Below are positions 1 to 5,106 of a stretch of 5,106 nt of DNA, piece after piece. A program made the translations under genes and the position numbers. Position 1 is the first letter of the stretch, and the number at the start of each line of letters is the position of its first letter. The DNA is from Candidatus Hydrothermota bacterium (lineage in GTDB: Bacteria > Hydrothermota > Hydrothermia > B15-G9), in contig QNDP01000129.1 of assembly GCA_003645975.1 (NCBI GenBank), positions 1 to 5,106 on the forward strand. The letters run 5' to 3'. The notes beneath the pieces are model-generated. The model was not told where the DNA came from and ran no database searches. It saw only the letters and a list, made by a program, of their open reading frames with translations.

Positions 1-1884
1 AGTGAAAACGCCGTGTTTCAATTTCTCGTCCTCGAACGAAAGGTCATAGACCGATGTCGATGCGAAAACAGACACACCCTTCCTTGAATTGGCTATCTCC
101 TCAAGCAAGCGGTTTATCTCGAATGCAAATGTCTGACTTGTCCCTCGATGCCCGTAATACTGCGTTATCCAATCGAACGCCCCTGCATGACATGCGTCAA
201 AGATGAACAAGACCCGTTTCTCGGGATAGGAATAGTTGAAGATGTCGAGGATTTCGTTCCGTGAGATCCCTGTCCCGACGATGTTCTCCTCATCGCCTTC
301 GTAGGGAAGGAAATAGAGTTTTCCAAAAGCAGGGACACCGTGCAGAGCCATGTAAACTATGATCAGGTCGTTCTCACCGGCCATTTTAACCACATCCATC
401 ATCGCTTTAAGGATGTTCGCTCTGGTTGCACGCTTATCGGTCAACAGGACTATCCTGTCGTTAGGGACACCCATGTTTGGGCCTGTCAGGATGTCAACGA
501 ATGATCTGGCGTCTGTTGCTGCGTATTTCAACCTCAACTGCCTGTTTTTGTAATTACTGATGCCGACGACGATAGCCCAGATTTTAGGGAGTTTTGCAAG
601 TTGACGCCCACGCCAGCGGCTCCTCGTCTCGACTTTGAATTCCTTTCGACTAACATTGCCACTTGCGTCAACTGCTGTGATTGTGATCTCGTTGACACCT
701 TCGTGGACAGGGACTTGGGCGATAAACTTGACGCCCCCGTTGATCCGTGAGACATCCGCCTCGGTGGAGTTGACGAGCACGAACGGGACATCCGACACAT
801 CGCGCACCAGTCCGATGACTTTCAGTTTTCCGGTCTTTTCGTCTATTTCAAAGACGACCGACCGTTTGCCTTCGGCGTCCGGATACAACACCTTGATCTC
901 AGGAGGAATGGTATCTTTTGGCGAACCTGTTTGACTTTTCGGACTAAGCGAAGGTTCCACGACCAAATCGAAGTCTTGGACCTCGAAGATGTCGATCTTG
1001 CCGTCCCAGCGCGATGCGATCACATTGCCGTCTTCGTCCCAAACGACCGATTTATACCACGATGTGTCGCAAGTAAACCTCTTGATAGGCAACCAGTTGT
1101 ATGTGTTCCAGATGATGATAGAACCGTCTTTTGAGGCGCTGGCTAAGAGGAATCCGTTATCCGCCCACTCTATCGACCAGATTGCATCGGAGTGAACATG
1201 GGTCAAAAAGGTAAGGGAGTCGGTCAGGATGTCGTAGATCACGATCGCCTTATCCGGCCACCCGGTGGACACGGCAATTCGTGTTCCGTCAGGCGACCAC
1301 GCAACCGAGTAGATGGAGCTATTGAGCAGGAATTTCCTTTTGACTTTCCAAGAAGAATTGATGATGAAAAGTTCACCGTTGGTGCCGCCACAAGCCAAGA
1401 ATTGGCCATCAGGCGACCACGCAATTGCATTTATCGAGATCTTGAAATCGAAACTTTTTACCAACTCCTTGTTTTTCAGCCTCCAAATACTCACCGTTCC
1501 GTCGTCCGAAGCTGAGGCGATAAGTCGGCGTTTTTTATTCCAATCCACACTGTTAACAGCACTTCCATGTTCACCTATCACTTCAAAATCCTTAGACCTT
1601 CGCCAATACCAAATTCCAACGATCCCATCCGATCTCCCGACACCAAAGAGCAAGGCATCTTTTTGAGGAATCCAATCGACGGTAACCGGCGCACGGATTT
1701 CTAAATGAGCCTCTTTTTGCCCTTTGTCCGAAATTACAAAGATACCTTCAACTGTGGCGAAAGCGATGTGTTTGCTGCTGTTGTCAATAGCGATGTTTTT
1801 CTCACCCCACCCGACGAAGTCCGAAAAAGGACCAAACGACCCGAATTTGAACACCAAAACTATACTCAAAACCAAACCTATCAT
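1..1884 (-). CDS. WD40 beta-propeller / Ig-like / caspase-like (peptidase C14) protein, 3' end cut by window edge
   Basis: The frame is open for 628 codons from ATG at 1882-1884 to the window edge. An in-frame TGA three codons upstream (1891-1893) and a perfect SD fix this start. Residues 2-12 are hydrophobic (IGLVLSIVLVF), but there is no basic n-region and no clear cleavage site, so export or membrane anchoring is only possible. Residues about 30-301 contain seven WD40-type blades, each ending in a motif such as IWR, IYD, IWN or IFE, with two AWSPDG turns; this is enough for a closed propeller. Residues about 326-420 resemble a bacterial Ig-like domain (starts DTIPPEI, later NEITITAVDASGN). 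From about 434 a caspase-like fold begins (IWAIVVGISNYKN), with candidate catalytic His515 (MALHG) and Cys565 (FDACHAG). Asp458 and Asp563 sit where metacaspases carry acidic S1-pocket residues, so I infer cleavage after Arg/Lys rather than Asp. The sequence ends at KHGVFT, a conserved late motif of such domains, so the remainder of the catalytic domain lies outside. Substrate and trigger are unknown. Confidence 0.93.
   Translation of the reverse strand, partial: MIGLVLSIVLVFKFGSFGPFSDFVGWGEKNIAIDNSSKHIAFATVEGIFVISDKGQKEAHLEIRAPVTVDWIPQKDALLFGVGRSDGIVGIWYWRRSKDFEVIGEHGSAVNSVDWNKKRRLIASASDDGTVSIWRLKNKELVKSFDFKISINAIAWSPDGQFLACGGTNGELFIINSSWKVKRKFLLNSSIYSVAWSPDGTRIAVSTGWPDKAIVIYDILTDSLTFLTHVHSDAIWSIEWADNGFLLASASKDGSIIIWNTYNWLPIKRFTCDTSWYKSVVWDEDGNVIASRWDGKIDIFEVQDFDLVVEPSLSPKSQTGSPKDTIPPEIKVLYPDAEGKRSVVFEIDEKTGKLKVIGLVRDVSDVPFVLVNSTEADVSRINGGVKFIAQVPVHEGVNEITITAVDASGNVSRKEFKVETRSRWRGRQLAKLPKIWAIVVGISNYKNRQLRLKYAATDARSFVDILTGPNMGVPNDRIVLLTDKRATRANILKAMMDVVKMAGENDLIIVYMALHGVPAFGKLYFLPYEGDEENIVGTGISRNEILDIFNYSYPEKRVLFIFDACHAGAFDWITQYYGHRGTSQTFAFEINRLLEEIANSRKGVSVFASTSVYDLSFEDEKLKHGVFT
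1289..1424 (-). repeat. 16-bp direct repeat inside WD40 blades, 120 bp apart
   Basis: TCAGGCGACCACGCAA (plus-strand reading) occurs at 1289-1304 and 1409-1424, exactly 120 bp or 40 codons apart, one blade length. It encodes the AWSPDG turn of two successive blades. The nucleotide identity, including synonymous positions, suggests blade duplication or gene conversion; flanking sequence has diverged. Confidence 0.7.
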
Positions 1885-1890
1885 TTTGTC

Positions 1891-1900
1891 TCACCTCCTT
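1891..1900 (-). promoter_or_regulatory. Shine-Dalgarno of the caspase-like gene
   Basis: On the minus strand this reads AAGGAGGTGA, a full-length complement of the 16S rRNA anti-SD. GGAGG ends nine bases before the ATG at 1884. The TGA inside this site is in frame with the gene and stops any upstream extension, so the start choice is firm. Confidence 0.9.
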
Positions 1901-1941
1901 TTTGAACTCACCGCAATCTCACATAAACTCGATGCCATGCT

Positions 1942-1952
1942 CAAATTTGGGC
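1942..1952. promoter_or_regulatory. Second copy of CAAATTTGGGC in the caspase-like gene leader
   Basis: Eleven bases identical and in the same orientation to 4998-5008 in the ppdK leader. It lies 57 bases upstream of the ATG at 1884. Here the palindrome is only CAAATTTG, since the outer pair is T/G. It is a possible common operator, supported only by the match and by its location in both leaders. Confidence 0.25.
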
Positions 1953-2059
1953 TTCTTGCTTCGTTTTTGGACACATCCGAACCGGAATTGCACTGATTTG
2001 CACCGCATCGTCCCAGAATCTTTCCAAATGAACTCCATCGGAGGGCCTCAAAAGAGGGC

Positions 2060-2093
2060 AAAATAAAAAGCGGCCGGCAGTGCACCGGCCGCT
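2060..2093 (-). terminator. Rho-independent terminator of ppdK
   Basis: A perfect 9-bp GC-rich stem (AGCGGCCGG at 2069-2077, pairing with CCGGCCGCT at 2085-2093) encloses a 7-base loop. On the minus strand the stem is followed by TTTTTATTTT. It begins 28 bases after the ppdK stop codon. The plus strand has no T-tract after the stem, so it should act only on minus-strand transcripts. It separates ppdK from the caspase-like gene. Confidence 0.95.
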
Positions 2094-2121
2094 GATCAGG
2101 TTCTAAGTAACGGATGTCCCT

Positions 2122-4968
2122 CTACTTAGGACGTCTCTGGCGCTTGTTTTTCTCCTCGATCACGACCTGAGCGGCAGCAAGTCTTGCGACGGGCACACGG
2201 AACGGAGAGCAGGAGACATAGTCCATTCCGACTCTATGACAGAATTTGACAGATTCAGGTTCGCCGCCGTGCTCACCGCAGATCCCGACCTTCAAGTTCG
2301 GCCTCGTCTTGCGGCCTTTTTCAATTCCGATCTTGACGAGTTCGCCAACGCCTGTCTGATCAAGCACTTGGAACGGGTCAACCTTCAGGATGCCCATCTC
2401 GATGTATTTCGGCAGGAATTTCCCGACATCGTCACGGGAGAACCCGAATGTCGTCTGTGTCAAGTCATTCGTTCCGAAGGAGAAGAACTCAGCGACTTCG
2501 GCGATCTCATCGGCGGTTATGGCCGCACGCGGAAGCTCGATCATCGTTCCGACCATGTATTCGATCTCAACACCTTGCTCCTCCATGACCTGCTTCGCCA
2601 CACGGTCGATTATCGCCTTCTGATGCTCGATCTCGGTCTTTGTAGCGACAAGCGGCACCATGATTTCAGGGTAAACTGTGATGCCTTCCTTCACGCACTC
2701 ACATGCGGCCTCGAAGATCGCACGGACCTGCATCTCGGTGATCTCAGAATGTGTGATGCCGAGACGGCAGCCTCTGTGGCCGAGCATCGGGTTGGCCTCT
2801 TCGAGCGCATGGACTTTTTCACGGATCTTTTCGACTGGCACGCCTGTCCTCTTGGACAACTCCTCCATCTGCTCAGGCGTCTTCGGCACGAACTCGTGGA
2901 GCGGCGGGTCAAGCAATCTGATGGTAACAGGGAATCCGTCCATTTCCTTGAAGAGCGCCTTGAAGTCCTCACGTTGATATGGAAGCAGTTTTGCGAGGGC
3001 TTTTTCGCGCTCCTCATGCGTTTCAGCGAGAATCATTTCCTGCATAGCATAGATCCGCTCACCCTCGAAGAACATGTGTTCTGTGCGGGCAAGTCCGATT
3101 CCTTCCGCTCCAAGCTCACGGGCTTTTTTCGCATCGCGCGGTGTCTCCGCATTGGCACGAACGCCTATCCAGCGAATCTCATCTGCCCACGAAAGGAGTT
3201 CCTCGAACTCTGGGAAGAGCTCAGGTGGCACAGTCGGCACAAGGCCGAGATAGACCGAACCAGTTGATCCATCGATTGTTATGACATCGCCTTTCTTGAC
3301 CGTGATGTCCCCGATGCGGAATTCCTGTCTTTCGTAATCGACGATGATCGACTCAGCGCCCACAATGCACGGTTTGCCCATCCCGCGTGCGACGACTGCA
3401 GCGTGTGATGTCATGCCGCCTCTGGATGTCAAGATCCCTTGAGAGCGTGCCATTCCTTTGATGTCATCGGGTGAGGTTTCATGGCGCACCAAGATGACCT
3501 TTTCGCCTTTTTCGGCGAGTTCGGCGGCCTCTTCGGAATCAAACACGACCTTTCCATTGGCGGCGCCGGGTGATGCTGGCAGTCCTTTGGCAATTGGCTT
3601 ACCCTCGAATTTCGGATCGATCATCGGGTGGAGCAACTTTTCGACCTGCTGCGGCGATACGCGCATGATTGCGGTTTCCTTGTCGATGAGACCCTCTTTG
3701 ACCATATCGACGGCGATCTTCACGGCTGCGCGCGCTGTGCGCTTACCGGTTCTCGTCTGGAGCATGTAAAGCTTGCGGCGCTCGATGGTGAACTCGATGT
3801 CCTGCATATCGCGGAAGTGGTGCTCGAGTTTGTGTCTGATCTCCACAAGCTGTTGATACACCTCGGGCATCCACTCTTCGAGTGTGATGAGGTCTTTGTT
3901 GGCTTCCTTCTTGCTCTCTTTGTTCAATGCGTGTGGTGTGCGGATTCCAGCGACCACATCTTCACCCTGAGCGTTCGGCAGGAACTCACCATAGAAGATG
4001 TTTTCACCAGTCGCTGGGTCTCGTGTGAACGCCACACCGGTGCCCGAATCGTCGCCCATGTTACCGAAAACCATCGTAACGACATTGACGGCAGTGCCCC
4101 AGTCATCTGGTATCTTGTGAATCTTGCGGTATTCGATTGCGCGCGGGTTGTTCCACGATTTGAAGACGGCCTCGATGGCCATGAAAAGCTGCTCCATCGG
4201 ATCGTCAGGGAATGGCTTACCGGTGTATTCTTTGACGATTTCTTTGAATTCGGAGACAAGCGATTTGAAAATTTCCGCATCGAGTTCAGTGTCTTTCACA
4301 TCGACATGTGCACGCTCAATTTTTTGAGCGAGCCCCTTCGGATCATCGACTTTAAGGCCTTCTTTTTCAAGGATTTCTTTGATCTCGTCGGCGCTTTTGC
4401 CTTCAACTTTTTCGGCTATTTGATGGGCTTTTTCACGGTCAAGCTCGGGATAAAGTTTTGTCAGAAGAATGGCTATCTTCCAGAGGTCGATTCTGCGCTC
4501 AAATTCCTCTTTTGGAACGCCGAGCACGACATCGCCGAACATTTGGACGAAACGGCGATAGGCGTCATAGCCAAATCTCGGATTGCCAGAACCTTCAATC
4601 AATCCTTTGACTGTTTCATCGTTGAGTCCAAGATTAAGCACGGTGTCCATCATTCCGGGCATCGAGACGCGTGCACCGGAACGCACGGACACGAGCAGCG
4701 GATTGGATGCATCGCCGAATTTCTTACCAGTAACCTCTTCGAGTTTCTTGATGTATTCGAGCACCTGCTCCTTCATTCCTTCGGGATATTCACCTGTGCG
4801 GAAGTAGTAAATGCAAGCTTCGGTTGTGATGGTGAACCCGGGCGGCACAGGCAGGCCGATTCGCGCCATCTCGTGCAGTCCTGCGCCTTTTCCACCCAAT
4901 AGGTTGCGCATCTTGCCGCTACCTTCAGCTTTACCTCCGCCAAAGAAATAAACCCACTTTTTCGCCAT
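2122..4968 (-). CDS. ppdK: Pyruvate, phosphate dikinase (948 aa)
   Basis: This cytosolic enzyme interconverts pyruvate + ATP + Pi and PEP + AMP + PPi, serving PPi-linked glycolysis or gluconeogenesis. The N-terminal ATP-binding half shows GGKGAG (25-30), SVRSGARVSMPGMMDT (94-109), GTGVAFTRDPATGE (309-322), QGEDVVAG (334-341) and LYMLQTRTGKRT (400-411). The mobile phosphohistidine domain (about 463-575) has GGMTSHAAVVARGMGKPC with catalytic His522; Thr520 matches the Thr regulated in plant enzymes. The C-terminal PEP/pyruvate barrel (about 582-938) has RLLDPPLHEF (684-693), GHRGCRLG (730-737), Glu811 in GTMIELPRA and Asp835 in FGTNDLTQ as likely Mg ligands, and the catalytic-acid Cys897 in GICGEHGG. 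All key residues are intact. At 948 aa it is longer than the usual 870-900, mainly through an insertion at about 162-225, a smaller one at about 348-367, and a basic tail ending RQRRPK. I chose ATG 4966-4968 because of its strong SD; an upstream in-frame ATG at 5010 lies at or before the predicted transcription start. Confidence 0.98.
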   Translation of the reverse strand: MAKKWVYFFGGGKAEGSGKMRNLLGGKGAGLHEMARIGLPVPPGFTITTEACIYYFRTGEYPEGMKEQVLEYIKKLEEVTGKKFGDASNPLLVSVRSGARVSMPGMMDTVLNLGLNDETVKGLIEGSGNPRFGYDAYRRFVQMFGDVVLGVPKEEFERRIDLWKIAILLTKLYPELDREKAHQIAEKVEGKSADEIKEILEKEGLKVDDPKGLAQKIERAHVDVKDTELDAEIFKSLVSEFKEIVKEYTGKPFPDDPMEQLFMAIEAVFKSWNNPRAIEYRKIHKIPDDWGTAVNVVTMVFGNMGDDSGTGVAFTRDPATGENIFYGEFLPNAQGEDVVAGIRTPHALNKESKKEANKDLITLEEWMPEVYQQLVEIRHKLEHHFRDMQDIEFTIERRKLYMLQTRTGKRTARAAVKIAVDMVKEGLIDKETAIMRVSPQQVEKLLHPMIDPKFEGKPIAKGLPASPGAANGKVVFDSEEAAELAEKGEKVILVRHETSPDDIKGMARSQGILTSRGGMTSHAAVVARGMGKPCIVGAESIIVDYERQEFRIGDITVKKGDVITIDGSTGSVYLGLVPTVPPELFPEFEELLSWADEIRWIGVRANAETPRDAKKARELGAEGIGLARTEHMFFEGERIYAMQEMILAETHEEREKALAKLLPYQREDFKALFKEMDGFPVTIRLLDPPLHEFVPKTPEQMEELSKRTGVPVEKIREKVHALEEANPMLGHRGCRLGITHSEITEMQVRAIFEAACECVKEGITVYPEIMVPLVATKTEIEHQKAIIDRVAKQVMEEQGVEIEYMVGTMIELPRAAITADEIAEVAEFFSFGTNDLTQTTFGFSRDDVGKFLPKYIEMGILKVDPFQVLDQTGVGELVKIGIEKGRKTRPNLKVGICGEHGGEPESVKFCHRVGMDYVSCSPFRVPVARLAAAQVVIEEKNKRQRRPK

Positions 4969-4975
4969 TTGGGAA

Positions 4976-4983
4976 TCCTCCTT
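4976..4983 (-). promoter_or_regulatory. Shine-Dalgarno that sets the ppdK start
   Basis: AAGGAGGA on the minus strand, seven bases before the ATG at 4968. The alternative ATG at 5008-5010 has no SD, and its 14 extra residues (MPKFGLPQNKEDSQ) precede the MAKKWVYFFGGG start that is typical of PPDK. Confidence 0.9.
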
Positions 4984-4996
4984 ATTTTGTGGTAGG

Positions 4997-5006
4997 CCAA
5001 ATTTGG
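4997..5006. promoter_or_regulatory. Palindrome CCAAATTTGG at the predicted ppdK transcription start
   Basis: A perfect 10-bp palindrome overlies the predicted +1 of ppdK. Its core, extended to CAAATTTGGGC (4998-5008), recurs at 1942-1952 in the leader of the caspase-like gene. A site at +1 would suit a repressor, but a binding protein is not identified, and an AT-centred palindrome of this length can arise by chance. Confidence 0.3.
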
Positions 5007-5012
5007 GCATCT

Positions 5013-5041
5013 ATTTTAATTTCCATCGACGCCACTGTCAA
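5013..5041 (-). promoter_or_regulatory. Sigma-70-type promoter of ppdK
   Basis: On the minus strand a consensus -35 TTGACA (5036-5041) is followed after exactly 17 bp by TAAAAT (5013-5018), five of six matches to the -10 consensus. Transcription would start near 5004-5006, giving a leader of about 37 nt before the ppdK ATG. The call rests on sequence match only. Confidence 0.8.
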
Positions 5042-5106
5042 TAAGAGCTTGATATTCCGTAAGTTCGGAAAAAAAACGACTCCATCTTTAAAACGATTCC
5101 CTGTTA
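5042..5106. other. Region upstream of the ppdK promoter, no gene seen
   Basis: An AT-rich stretch with an A8/T8 run (5069-5076) and a weak 5-bp hairpin (TTCCG 5055-5059 with CGGAA 5066-5070). No T-tract follows the hairpin on either strand, so it is not a convincing terminator. The T-run lies about 28 bp upstream of the -35, somewhat far for an UP element. Confidence 0.4.

Larger units (their letters stand above)
1885..2059 (-). other. Leader / intergenic region between ppdK terminator and the caspase-like gene
   Basis: About 175 bases separate the ppdK terminator from the next start codon. I see no RNA gene and no convincing coding sequence. No good sigma-70 promoter is visible; the best candidate is a weak TTGAGC (minus strand, near 1939-1944) with a poor -10 (TGAGAT) after 17 bp. 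Two small patterns are present: TTGCAC twice, exactly 10 bp apart (1988-1993 and 1998-2003), and CAAATTTGGGC (1942-1952), which also occurs in the ppdK leader. Because a strong terminator lies just upstream, the gene probably has its own promoter here, perhaps one needing an alternative sigma factor or activator; that is inference. Confidence 0.5.

Noticed and set aside
359..1996. Several plus-strand frames of 64-117 codons
   Set aside because: They are opposite the continuous 628-codon WD40-caspase frame or its leader, and show no recognizable protein features or ribosome sites.
1891..2085. 64-codon minus-strand frame between the two genes
   Set aside because: Its GTG start lies in the loop of the ppdK terminator hairpin and no SD precedes it. 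It is simply the in-frame region before the caspase-like gene, closed by the TGA inside that gene's SD.
2236..3267. 343-codon open frame on the plus strand
   Set aside because: It lies entirely antisense to the intact ppdK gene, has no SD, and its translation shows no domain. It is a shadow caused by ppdK codon bias.
3628..4902. 424-codon open frame on the plus strand
   Set aside because: Also fully antisense to ppdK, with a Cys/His/Phe-rich unnatural composition and no start signals. It is a shadow frame.
1..4968. ppdK and the caspase-like gene as one operon or functional system
   Set aside because: A strong terminator and a 237-nt gap separate them, and ppdK is a housekeeping gene. Co-orientation alone does not support a joint system.
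5055..5076. Hairpin next to an A8/T8 run as a terminator of an upstream gene
   Set aside because: The stem is only 5 bp, and on the minus strand the T-run comes before the stem rather than after it; on the plus strand A's follow. Neither orientation makes an intrinsic terminator.
1..5106. CRISPR array, tRNA, rRNA, insertion sequence or attachment site
   Set aside because: I saw no regularly spaced repeats, no tRNA-like cloverleaf, no inverted terminal repeats and no transposase or integrase motif. Nearly all of the window is accounted for by the two genes and short intergenic regions.

Overview
The window holds parts of two genes, both on the minus strand. A complete pyruvate, phosphate dikinase gene (ppdK, 2122-4968) lies upstream. 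Below it is a large gene (1-1884) whose 3' end runs off the window. That second gene encodes a seven-bladed WD40-type beta-propeller, an Ig-like module and a caspase-like (peptidase C14 / metacaspase-type) catalytic domain. The plus strand carries nothing I can support as a gene; its long open frames are antisense shadows of these two genes.

The sequence is bacterial. Both genes have Shine-Dalgarno sequences almost perfectly complementary to the 16S 3' end, ppdK has a sigma-70-type promoter, and ppdK ends in a textbook intrinsic terminator. Base composition is moderate (by eye close to half GC). PPDK together with a WD40-caspase fusion fits an anaerobic or fermentative bacterium of an environmental or candidate phylum, but I cannot assign a phylum from this sequence alone.

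Layout in the direction of transcription (right to left): ppdK promoter (5013-5041), short leader with SD, ppdK, hairpin plus T-tract terminator (2060-2093), a leader of about 175 nt without a convincing promoter, an SD, then the WD40-Ig-caspase gene. The terminator and the 237-nt gap suggest separate transcription units, so the adjacency gives little evidence of a shared function. PpdK would interconvert pyruvate and PEP in central metabolism. The second protein looks like a sensor or scaffold (propeller) coupled to a Cys-His protease, an architecture used in bacterial signalling, stress and possibly regulated cell death or defence.

The points most worth a second look are the propeller-Ig-caspase protein with an unusual residue before its catalytic His, a helical insertion of about 54 residues in the ATP-binding half of PPDK, and an 11-bp AT-centred motif shared by the two gene leaders. 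I did not find a wholly new type of system in the window.
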